Shown in pieces: positions 1 through 6,224 of a DNA stretch of 29,058 bases. The DNA comes from an uncultured Parabacteroides sp. (GTDB lineage: Bacteria; Bacteroidota; Bacteroidia; Bacteroidales; Tannerellaceae): contig CAAGLQ010000077.1 in assembly GCA_900770835.1 (NCBI GenBank), positions 1 through 29,058 of the forward strand, written 5' to 3'. Both the position numbers and the translations under genes were made by a program. A model generated the notes under the pieces. It saw only the letters and a list, made by a program, of their open reading frames with translations. It was not told where the DNA came from and did not search any database. Within the stretch, counting starts at the first letter, position 1; each line of letters begins with the position of its first letter.

Positions 1-102
1 GCCTTCGGACTGTTGGACGAAGAAATCTATGATGCTGTAATCTATAAGTCTGAAGAAATAGCTCATATCGCTCAGTTTTACAATCTGAAATCTGCATGTT
101 GA
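1..102 (+). CDS. C-terminal tail of an unidentified protein (partial)
   Basis: Frame 1 is open from the left edge to a TGA at 100-102. The 33 visible residues end in IAHIAQFYNLKSAC. Only the tail of the gene is in the window and I do not recognise the family with confidence. Given the conjugative-transposon genes immediately to the right, it may belong to the same element. No function is assigned. Confidence 0.4.
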   Translation, partial: AFGLLDEEIYDAVIYKSEEIAHIAQFYNLKSAC

Positions 103-163
103 ACTTGCGAAACTTAAATCATTCATATTACTGTGGATTTAGTGGGTTTATTGTATTCGGTGA

Positions 164-481
164 TTAGATTGTCTTTCCTCTGAATTTCGCATCCTTACGC
201 CTGTCCTCCACGATTGACACGATACGTTGCACGTCTTCGGGACGGTAATACGTCTTGTGGTTTATCTGCGAGTAGGCAAGCGTACCATTATCCCGCAGTG
301 TCTGCAACGTGCGTGGACTGATGTTCAGCATTTGGCACACGTCTTGATTGTCCATCCACTCTTTCATCTTCTTCTCCCCGTGCCGCTGGCAGATGGCTTC
401 CATACGGCGGACAAAATGGTCGAATTTGGCGACCATCGCCTCAAAGGTCTTTCTTTCGATTGATACGATTTCCATATGCAT
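164..481 (-). CDS. Excisionase-like helix-turn-helix DNA-binding protein
   Basis: 105 residues. The second half (about residues 42-90) reads as a MerR/excisionase-type HTH: an acidic lead-in (KEWMDNQDVCQMLNISPRTL) followed by a basic wing with the pattern TLAYSQINHKTYYRPEDV, as in the HTH_17 proteins of Bacteroidales conjugative transposons. The N-terminal 40 residues are a helical segment, as usual for this group. An in-frame second Met two codons in (start 475) is equally plausible. Such proteins serve as recombination directionality factors or local regulators of element excision. Its neighbour DUF3408 supports a conjugative-transposon origin. The family call is good; the precise role in excision is inferred. 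Confidence 0.7.
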   Translation of the reverse strand: MHMEIVSIERKTFEAMVAKFDHFVRRMEAICQRHGEKKMKEWMDNQDVCQMLNISPRTLQTLRDNGTLAYSQINHKTYYRPEDVQRIVSIVEDRRKDAKFRGKTI

Positions 482-627
482 TATTCTTTGCTGTTACTGT
501 TTATTCTGCTGCAAAGGAATATATAATACGTTATCCGACAATGGTTTTTCTGAAAGTGGCAGCGTGTGGCATAGGGATGGTAGAGGCTGTCCGGGATACG
601 CTTTGCAAATAGTCGGTCTATTCAGCC

Positions 628-819
628 TTAACTTCCATGTTTAATCAAGAACACGAAATGGCAATAAGGGCTTAATTCCCATTTCATACGTGATAGTGTT
701 TTGTATTCCCACGTATCCATACCCAGCAAATCACAGAAGTCAGCACCGTTATTCCTGTCATCGTAACGCAAATCCGCACAAAATTGCCTGACAGAATCCA
801 AGTATTTGACTGACTGCAT
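628..819 (-). CDS. Doubtful 63-residue ORF in a gene-poor gap
   Basis: This is the only minus-strand reading frame of any size in the 482-897 gap. The 63-residue product (starting MQSVKYLDSVRQFC) matches no family I recognise, has no clear promoter, and may be a fragment of a larger element gene. The rest of the gap holds nothing I can identify apart from a near-consensus promoter-like TTCCTTTG on the minus strand just upstream of the excisionase-like gene. Confidence 0.2.
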   Translation of the reverse strand: MQSVKYLDSVRQFCADLRYDDRNNGADFCDLLGMDTWEYKTLSRMKWELSPYCHFVFLIKHGS

Positions 820-897
820 TCAAACGTCTTACTTCGCTGGCGTTAATCGGTCGAGGTACTGACCAAGACCACTGTAGTCACTTAATCAAATTGTTTT

Positions 898-1395
898 ATG
901 GCAACAAAAAAAGAACCAACCATCAGTGAACAGCAAGTTCAAGAAATCTTGGAAAGAATGGGGCGCAAGGAATCCTATGAAAGGACATCCCTGAATGAAC
1001 TCTACAAGCGTATCGGCTTGGAGTCGGACGTGCCGGAACAGCCCCCAACTACCGATACGTTGAAAACAGGAATCTCCGTAACGGAAGAAGCGGCAAATGG
1101 AGTGCCTGAAGGAAGCACAAGCGATATGCCCGAAAAGGCGGCAGTGCCGCAGAGGCGCGTCAGCAGCAAGCAACGCAGGCTGTCGTTGGACGAGTACCGC
1201 ACCACTTACCTGCGAGTCCCCAAGATTGCAGACCGCAAGCCAGTGTTTGTCAGCGGCGATGTGCGTGACAGCTTGGATAGGATTGTCCGCTACTTCGGCG
1301 GCAGGGGCATGAGTGCATCGGGGATGGTCGAGAATCTTGTACGCCTGCACCTTGAAACCTATCGTGAGGACATCGAGCAGTGGCGCAAGCTCTGA
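898..1395 (+). CDS. DUF3408 conjugative-transposon protein (TraB-like)
   Basis: 165 residues. A variable acidic and Pro/Thr-rich N-terminal half is followed by the conserved C-terminal block RRLSLDEYRTTYLRVPKIAD, then FVSGDVRDSLDRIVRYFGGR and MSASGMVENLVRLHL. This is the ribbon-helix-helix-like signature of DUF3408 proteins, which lie beside the ParA-type ATPase at the start of the transfer (tra) region in CTnDOT-like elements. Here neither a ParA gene nor any downstream tra gene follows, so the transfer operon has been lost and this is a surviving fragment of an element. The start at 898 follows an AT-rich stretch typical of Bacteroidales initiation sites. The protein itself appears intact, but its function in a defunct element is uncertain. 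Confidence 0.8.
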   Translation: MATKKEPTISEQQVQEILERMGRKESYERTSLNELYKRIGLESDVPEQPPTTDTLKTGISVTEEAANGVPEGSTSDMPEKAAVPQRRVSSKQRRLSLDEYRTTYLRVPKIADRKPVFVSGDVRDSLDRIVRYFGGRGMSASGMVENLVRLHLETYREDIEQWRKL

Positions 1396-1410
1396 GCGGA
1401 TTACAGCGGA

Positions 1411-1609
1411 ATCGGTCAAGCTGGTGGATACAATCCATCGACTTGACCGATACACCGAAAGAGTTATTGGACTGACAAACCAATCCGACAGTTGGAGGAT
1501 TCTTGTGTCCTCAAAGACACAGCAAGATGTCTTTTCAGTTACTTCGGGACTTCCCGGTAACTGAAAAGTCTTGTACCGCCGTTGGCTGAATTATCCTCCG
1601 CAGTCGGAT
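1411..1609. repeat. Cluster of nested inverted repeats, oriT-like
   Basis: Three structures follow one another. First, ATCGGTCAAG (1411-1420) pairs perfectly with CTTGACCGAT (1442-1451) and encloses TGGAT/ATCCA (1425-1429/1433-1437). Second, imperfect outer arms at 1483-1500 and 1593-1609 share ATCCGAC and GGAGGAT. Third, inside them is a long hairpin: CAAGA/TCTTG (1523-1527/1569-1573), CTTTTCAGTTAC/GTAACTGAAAAG (1531-1542/1557-1568) and a CGGG/CCCG tip. Dense nested palindromes beside mobilisation-type genes are typical of transfer origins. A recombination site or structured RNA is also possible. A T-run at 1620-1625 lies 11 nt beyond the outer arm, which is too far for a classical terminator. 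Confidence 0.55.
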
Positions 1610-1676
1610 AATTTCGAGCTTTTTTAATTAGAGATTAAACAATGAATGGACCATTAAATTCAAAAAAGAAGACAAG

Positions 1677-1829
1677 ATGAGAAAGAGCAAAAGAAAGACC
1701 CTGAAGACGCACTGCGTGGTGGTGCGCTTCGATGATGTAGAATGGAACAAACAGGAGAAGCAAACCATCGACCTTGTGAGACTAAGCCGAGAGATGGTGG
1801 AATTTTCAAGTGAGATGTATGCCAAATAA
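1677..1829 (+). pseudogene. Short mobilisation-protein-like fragment
   Basis: A 50-codon frame from ATG 1677 to TAA 1827-1829. The first half, MRKSKRKTLKTHCVVVRFDD, resembles the start of MobA/MobC-type relaxosome accessory proteins (basic leader, then a beta strand of a ribbon-helix-helix fold). The second half ends in EMVEFSSEMYAK and does not extend to the usual length of about 140 residues. I read it as an internally deleted or truncated remnant. It lies directly downstream of the inverted-repeat cluster, where such genes usually sit relative to a transfer origin. It could instead be a genuine small protein. Confidence 0.35.
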
Positions 1830-1853
1830 GAACAATCAAAGCAAAGTTATTAT

Positions 1854-3050
1854 ATGACCTCAATAAAGATGAAGTTCAGACCTTCTACTACCATAGGTAA
1901 GGAAGGGACTATCTATTACCAAATTATCCATAATCGTGTAATCCGTCAGCTAAAGACGGATTACCGCATCCATGCAGAGGAATGGAGCGAGAAAAACAGT
2001 TCTTTAATTATCGTCAATAATACACGAAAAGGCCACCTTCAATCTATCAAGGGAAGAATAAAATGGGACTTAAAGCGATTAGGGCATATCGTCAGTCGTT
2101 GGGAAAATAAGCGGATGGGATATACCGCCGATGATATTATCTCAACCTTTCAAAAATCGTCTGGTGAGCAATCCTTGTTCAACTTCATGAATGGCATCAT
2201 AGCCCGGTTAAAACAGATGGGTAAGCATCGCACGTCCGAGACCTATCGTGCTACGCTCAATAGTTTCATGCAATTCCGTGAAGACAGAGATGTGCTGTGG
2301 GATGAAATAGATTCTGACTTGATGTTAATGTATGAGGCCTGGCTGCATGGCAAAGGGATAACCAAGAACAGCAGTTCCTTCTACATGCGGATATTGCGGG
2401 CTGTATATAATCGTGCCGTGGAAAAGGAACTGACAAGCAACCGCACTCCTTTCAAGCACGTTTATACGGGTGTTGACAAGACTGCTAAACGGGCTATCCC
2501 CCTAAGGTCGATCAAAAAAATTAAGAACCTTGACTTGTCTCTGAATCCGGCATTGGATTTTGCAAGAGATATGTTTCTTTTCTCATTCTATACTCGTGGT
2601 ATGTCGTTCATAGACATGGCACATCTGAAAAAGAAGGATTTGCAAAACGGCATTTTGTCTTATCGCAGACGAAAGACAGGGCAACAGCTTTTCATCAGGT
2701 GGGAGAAGTGTATGCAGGAGATAGTCGGCAAATATCAAACAAGCGGAACAGATTATCTGTTGCCGATAATAAAAAAAATGGGAAATGAGCAGCGGCAATA
2801 CCGCAATGCGCTACGCTTCGTCAATAACAAGCTGAAGGAAATAGCAACAATGGCAGAGTTGAAAGTGAATCTCACGATGTATGTCAGCCGCCATTCTTGG
2901 GCAAGCATTGCAAAGAATAAGAATGTGCCACTTTCTGTCATCAGCGAGGGAATGGGACATGATTCCGAAGTAACTACACAAATCTATCTGGCCTCATTGG
3001 ATAGTTCTTTGGTGGACAAGGCCAACGAGATGATATTAAAAAATCTGTAG
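1854..3050 (+). CDS. Tyrosine recombinase, DNA-invertase type
   Basis: 398 residues, the usual length for Bacteroidales tyrosine integrases and invertases. An N-terminal Arm-type DNA-binding region (about residues 5-90) and a SAM-like core-binding domain (about 105-200) precede the catalytic domain. The catalytic residues are visible: R248 in FYTRGMSF, K274 in RRRKTGQQ, R346 in YVSRHSWAS (with Tyr in the HxxR His position, as I recall for this subgroup), H369 in MGHDSE and nucleophile Y378 in TTQIYL. The gene ends 24 bp before a perfect 21-bp inverted repeat that bounds a promoter-bearing segment. In Bacteroides this recombinase class commonly sits beside the promoter it flips. I infer that it inverts 3096-3242 and so controls the peptide operon to its right. 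A role as integrase of the cassette cannot be excluded. An alternative start is Met6 (1869). Confidence 0.85.
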   Translation: MTSIKMKFRPSTTIGKEGTIYYQIIHNRVIRQLKTDYRIHAEEWSEKNSSLIIVNNTRKGHLQSIKGRIKWDLKRLGHIVSRWENKRMGYTADDIISTFQKSSGEQSLFNFMNGIIARLKQMGKHRTSETYRATLNSFMQFREDRDVLWDEIDSDLMLMYEAWLHGKGITKNSSSFYMRILRAVYNRAVEKELTSNRTPFKHVYTGVDKTAKRAIPLRSIKKIKNLDLSLNPALDFARDMFLFSFYTRGMSFIDMAHLKKKDLQNGILSYRRRKTGQQLFIRWEKCMQEIVGKYQTSGTDYLLPIIKKMGNEQRQYRNALRFVNNKLKEIATMAELKVNLTMYVSRHSWASIAKNKNVPLSVISEGMGHDSEVTTQIYLASLDSSLVDKANEMILKNL

Positions 3051-3074
3051 GAATGTGTTTAGCAAAACAGGATA

Positions 3075-3095
3075 TCTCTTATCAAGAGAGGGATT
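3075..3095 (+). repeat. Left inverted repeat (IRL) of an invertible segment
   Basis: 21 bp that are the exact reverse complement of 3243-3263. The core is TCTCTT-ATC-AAGAGA, itself a palindrome with a 3-bp asymmetric centre, which is the layout expected of a tyrosine-recombinase crossover site. It begins 24 bp after the recombinase stop codon. Flanking bases outside the 21 bp do not match the other copy. Confidence 0.85.
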
Positions 3096-3242
3096 TATGA
3101 GCGCAAAGATACGTAAAATCAAACAAATCAAAGAAAGTTTCGGAAAGAAAATTAAGATTTTATGTCAAAGGACATAGAAATGTTTATTGAAAAAGGTATC
3201 TACAATGATTCTATGCTTTGATTTTTAATATGTTTTAGTTCC
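3096..3242. promoter_or_regulatory. Putative invertible promoter segment (147 bp)
   Basis: AT-rich non-coding DNA bounded by perfect 21-bp inverted repeats and placed between a DNA-invertase-type recombinase and the peptide operon. It contains a consensus Bacteroidales promoter near its left end pointing left, away from the operon. A weaker element, TATGCTTTG at 3212-3220, points right. By consensus strength the sequenced orientation is OFF for the operon. Inversion would place the strong promoter about 170 bp upstream of the precursor gene, reading into it. The geometry is seen in the sequence; inversion is inferred by analogy with phase-variable loci of Bacteroides. Confidence 0.75.
3104..3132 (-). 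promoter_or_regulatory. Bacteroidales-type promoter inside the invertible segment
   Basis: On the minus strand, TATCTTTG (complement of 3104-3111) matches the -7 consensus TAnnTTTG exactly. TTTG (complement of 3129-3132) lies 17 nt upstream as the -33 element, slightly shorter than the 19-20 nt seen at other promoters in this window. In the present orientation transcription would run leftwards into the 3' end of the recombinase gene as antisense. Confidence 0.65.
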
Positions 3243-3263
3243 AATCCCTCTCTTGATAAGAGA
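3243..3263 (-). repeat. Right inverted repeat (IRR), within a 39-bp palindrome
   Basis: 21 bp exactly complementary in reverse to 3075-3095. Unlike the left copy, this site is embedded in a larger near-perfect palindrome: 18-bp arms at 3237-3254 and 3258-3275 around the centre GAT, with one mismatch. The extra arms could be accessory recombinase-binding sequence or form a strong hairpin in the 5' leader of the operon mRNA. No T-run follows, so it does not look like a terminator. Confidence 0.85.
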
Positions 3264-3404
3264 GGGGTTGGAACTGATAATATACATGATAAAAAAATAG
3301 AATTAATTAATAATCATTATTTCAAGGCGTATGCAAAAAAGCCTCAATAGAGTATGCAATGGAGTAACCGACCTTCCAGCAAACGGGTAGGAAAAATTGT
3401 TTTA

Positions 3405-3533
3405 ATGTTTACTATTATGACATTAAATTATAATGTAGTTGAAGTTGCTAAAAACTCAAATAACGTTTTCGAGTTCAGCAAGTTCTCACAGAATGGACCC
3501 TGCGATATGTGCTGGGGAGACCTGAGCCTCTAA
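3405..3533 (+). CDS. Candidate RiPP precursor peptide (CDMCWGD core)
   Basis: A 42-residue ORF from ATG 3405 to TAA 3531-3533. The leader-like N-terminal part starts MFTIMTLNYNVVEVAKNSNN and continues VFEFSKFSQ. The C-terminal part is NGPCDMCWGDLSL, with C33, D34, C36, W37 and D39. No other Cys is present. The leader is polar and helical-looking, there is no secretion signal, and the Cys/Trp/Asp cluster sits at the extreme C-terminus, which is the architecture of radical-SAM-modified peptide precursors. The gene lies 70 bp upstream of a six-gene operon with two SPASM maturases, separated by a hairpin. Met5 (3417) is an alternative start. It is too short for routine gene calling. The precursor role is inferred from architecture and context; I recognise no named family. 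Confidence 0.8.
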   Translation: MFTIMTLNYNVVEVAKNSNNVFEFSKFSQNGPCDMCWGDLSL

Positions 3534-3554
3534 GAGGTAACTCACAAACAACAG

Positions 3555-3596
3555 ATGAAATCTTGTTGGTTTATGCAACAAGATTTCATTATTTTT
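3555..3596 (+). terminator. Intrinsic terminator/attenuator between precursor and enzymes
   Basis: Perfect 14-bp stem, ATGAAATCTTGTTG (3555-3568) with CAACAAGATTTCAT (3576-3589), with a 7-nt loop and then TATTTTT (3590-3596). It lies 22 bp after the precursor stop and ends 8 bp before the first maturase gene. This is the classic arrangement for making more precursor message than enzyme message. The AT-rich stem suggests partial rather than full termination. Confidence 0.85.
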
Positions 3597-3603
3597 AACA
3601 AGA

Positions 3604-4917
3604 ATGAAAAATATGAAATGGTCCAAATATAACATACTTAGTAAATCTGAGAAATATGGATACTTGCTTTTCAACACAATGTCCATGGTATTTTTACAGA
3701 TTAACGATGAGGATTTACCCATGTGGTTAGACATTAAGTCAAATCCCGACAAGGTGAAAGATACCACAAACGGAGAATTCCTGATAAAGTCGCGCATAAT
3801 CGTCAATGACGATGAAGAAGACCTAAACATTTATCTCGCTGATGTGCTAAAAAACCGCTATAACTCCAGCGATTTAGCCCTTACCATATTACCAACCCGT
3901 GGATGTAATTTCGGGTGCATTTATTGCTATGAGCAAGAGAGGCCCATGATTAACATGTCGGAATCGACAGAAGCCGCAATTGTAAAGTTTGTCAAGGGCA
4001 ACCCAAACCTCAAACGCCTCAGCGTTGTATGGTACGGCGGAGAACCTCTTGTAAACTATCCATCCATAAAGCGCTTGAGCGAAGCTTTTCTTGACATGGA
4101 CATCGAATATAGCGCCAAAATGGTATGTAACGGCTACTTGCTTAACAATCAAATAGCCAATGAGATAGAGCTTCTTAAAATCAGGAATATCCAGATAACT
4201 ATAGATGGCACTCCTGAAATACATGACAAACGGCGTCCGCTGCTCGGAGGCGGTCCTACTTATCGCAAAATCATGGACAATCTGAAATATTTGCTTTCTG
4301 TGAATAAAACCGTAACTATAGACATCCGCAGCAACATTGACCGTCGCAACATGAACGAATATCACCAATTCCATGATGAATTCAGGAAAGAGATTTCCGA
4401 TAGCCGGGTAACCTTATATCCCGGATTCGTTAGCGACCTTCTTTCAGACGAATGTGTGTCGGCAGAAGACAACATCAGCGAAGGCGGCTACAAAGCCCAA
4501 TTCGCGCTTGACATCTTCCACCGATATGGAATTGAGATCAAAGCATTCTTGCCTAAATTCCGACGTCATAGTTGTGTGGCAAGCAAATATTTCGCATTTG
4601 TAATCGGTCCCGAAGGCGAAATATACAAATGTTGGCGCATGGTGGGCAACAAGGAACAGACCTTGGGAAATGTCAGTTCTGGACTTGACATGGCCAAGTT
4701 CTCACGATATATCGTAGGTGCTGATTATACCCGCGACCCCAAATGTCTTGGCTGTGAGTTTATCACCTTGTGCGGCGGTGGATGTCCATTGGTTCGTTTG
4801 CGCAACAAAGAAGAAGGTCTCAAACTGAATCATTGCTGCCCCGAAAAGAGCCACATGGAAAAGCTCATGGAAATGCGTTATGAAATGACTTTACTTGCCA
4901 ACAAAAGGAAATCATAA
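3604..4917 (+). CDS. Radical SAM/SPASM peptide maturase 1
   Basis: 437 residues. Residues 1-90 form an N-terminal domain of the kind that binds leader peptides in SPASM maturases. The radical SAM cluster motif is C101-x3-C105-x2-C108 (TRGCNFGCIYCYEQ). YGGEP (144-148) is the SAM-binding GGEP motif. The SPASM region has C324, C343, then C381-x2-C384-x5-C390-x3-C394 and C411/C412, enough for two auxiliary [4Fe-4S] clusters. Enzymes with this domain order install thioether or C-C crosslinks in ribosomal peptides. It is the first gene after the precursor and attenuator, and its stop overlaps the next start by one base (TAATG), indicating translational coupling. Met4 (3613) is an alternative start. 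Modification of the 3405-3533 peptide, probably at Cys33/Cys36 or Trp37, is inferred. Confidence 0.9.
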   Translation: MKNMKWSKYNILSKSEKYGYLLFNTMSMVFLQINDEDLPMWLDIKSNPDKVKDTTNGEFLIKSRIIVNDDEEDLNIYLADVLKNRYNSSDLALTILPTRGCNFGCIYCYEQERPMINMSESTEAAIVKFVKGNPNLKRLSVVWYGGEPLVNYPSIKRLSEAFLDMDIEYSAKMVCNGYLLNNQIANEIELLKIRNIQITIDGTPEIHDKRRPLLGGGPTYRKIMDNLKYLLSVNKTVTIDIRSNIDRRNMNEYHQFHDEFRKEISDSRVTLYPGFVSDLLSDECVSAEDNISEGGYKAQFALDIFHRYGIEIKAFLPKFRRHSCVASKYFAFVIGPEGEIYKCWRMVGNKEQTLGNVSSGLDMAKFSRYIVGADYTRDPKCLGCEFITLCGGGCPLVRLRNKEEGLKLNHCCPEKSHMEKLMEMRYEMTLLANKRKS

Positions 4918-6224
4918 TGGACAGAGGTAAGGTTTATTTGCATACATACGGCTGTCGCATGAACGCATGCGATTCGGAGATTATATGCTCCATACTGCAA
5001 GACGCGGGATATACAATGGTCATCCATCAATACGATGCCGACTATGTAATTCTGAACTGCTGTTCGGTCAGAGAAGACGGACATATAGCAGCGATACAAA
5101 AAGCGCATGAGATAAAAGAGCACAATCATTCGGCAAAGCTGCTCCTTTGCGGGTGCTACGCAAAACTTCTCGGGCTGGATTTTCTCAGACGCCAAGACGA
5201 ACTGGATGCCATAGTACCTCCTGAGTCTTATCGCTCACTGCCCTATGCTCTTGAACGTCTTATGAAAGGCGAGTCCAAGTTCATTGTCGAATTGGGCAAT
5301 GATGATGATTTATATTCCGAAATCCGCCCCACCCCCAACACGTCTACTCCTAACAGAGCAATAGTGTTGGGCAAAGGCTGCGACCAGCGTTGTTCTTATT
5401 GCATTGAACCTTTTACTCGCGGAAGCGAGCGATATATCAGTCCATCAACCGTCATGTCTAATTTGGACTCATTGTTTGCACGGGAGAGTGGTGGAATTGT
5501 CACACTTGTAGGCCACATGATAGACAGGTATCATTATGGTGATGTATCCTTCGCCCATATACTTGACATGGTGGCCAAGGAATGTCTCAAGCACGGAGCG
5601 TGGGTAAAATACTTGTCGTCACATCCTATGACGTATAGCAAGGAAATTGTCAGCACCGTCTGCAACAATGAGAATATCATGCGAGTAGTGCATCTGCCAG
5701 TTCAATCAGGAAGTGACTGTGTTCTGAGGCGGATGCGCCGCGGATATACTGTAGAAGAATATAAGAGAGTAGTTGATGATGTGCGCAAATCATGTCCTGA
5801 CATGAACATTGTCACAGATATCATGGTTGGATTCTGCGGCGAGACCGATGCTGATTTCAGAAAGTCAATAGATCTGATAGAGAGTGTCCACCCAGGAGAC
5901 GTAAACGTGTATGCCTTTTCCATGCGCAGCCATACTCATGCCTATCTTACAATGACAGACGATGTCGCTGACAGTGTCAAGAAACAACGGTTGGCAGAGG
6001 CTCGTAGTGTGGTCCAAGACCTAAGACATGAATATCTTTCGGCAGCAATTGGCAAACAACAATCGTTTATGCCAGAAAAACTCATCAACCAAAGTTGTCA
6101 GGAATTTACAGATTTATACAACCGGTCATACATGATTTCGGTGGCAAACCAACAATATACGCCAAATGTGATGATAGAGGGTATCATGACAGGAGACGGT
6201 AAATTTATAAAGCACGCAGAATGA
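4917..6224 (+). CDS. MiaB-like radical SAM methylthiotransferase (MTTase 1)
   Basis: 435 residues, the size of MiaB. The N-terminal UPF0004 domain keeps the auxiliary-cluster cysteines C13 (TYGCRMNACDSE), C48/C49 (LNCCSVRED) and C80 (CGCYAK). The radical SAM motif is C155-x3-C159-x2-C162 (GCDQRCSYCIEPFTRGSERY). LPVQSGSD and IMVGFCGETDADF are also MiaB-like. It departs from MiaB at the motif LLGQNVNAY, which reads LVGHMIDRYHYG, and the C-terminal TRAM region (about 370-435) is weak. MiaB methylthiolates i6A37 in tRNA; a copy embedded between peptide maturases and overlapping its neighbours by 1 and 4 nt more likely acts on the peptide. Both clusters look competent, so it should be active. A tRNA role remains possible. 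Confidence 0.85.
   Translation: MDRGKVYLHTYGCRMNACDSEIICSILQDAGYTMVIHQYDADYVILNCCSVREDGHIAAIQKAHEIKEHNHSAKLLLCGCYAKLLGLDFLRRQDELDAIVPPESYRSLPYALERLMKGESKFIVELGNDDDLYSEIRPTPNTSTPNRAIVLGKGCDQRCSYCIEPFTRGSERYISPSTVMSNLDSLFARESGGIVTLVGHMIDRYHYGDVSFAHILDMVAKECLKHGAWVKYLSSHPMTYSKEIVSTVCNNENIMRVVHLPVQSGSDCVLRRMRRGYTVEEYKRVVDDVRKSCPDMNIVTDIMVGFCGETDADFRKSIDLIESVHPGDVNVYAFSMRSHTHAYLTMTDDVADSVKKQRLAEARSVVQDLRHEYLSAAIGKQQSFMPEKLINQSCQEFTDLYNRSYMISVANQQYTPNVMIEGIMTGDGKFIKHAE

Noticed and set aside
3075..3263. The repeats as attachment sites of a small integrative element
   Set aside because: Integration would leave direct repeats at the element ends; these are inverted and only 147 bp apart with a promoter inside.
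3237..3275. Reading the 39-bp palindrome as a transcription terminator of the recombinase gene
   Set aside because: No T-run follows on either strand, and the same 21 bp recur inverted at 3075-3095, which points to recombination sites.
3331..3390. A 19-codon ORF (MQKSLNRVCNGVTDLPANG) before the 42-codon peptide gene
   Set aside because: Only one Cys, no leader-core layout and no clear initiation context; the 3405 ORF fits far better as precursor. It could be a leader peptide, but nothing supports it.
3486..3830. Minus-strand ORF of 114 codons over the precursor and first maturase
   Set aside because: It overlaps two well-supported plus-strand genes and the attenuator, and its hydrophobic, Ser-rich product resembles no family.
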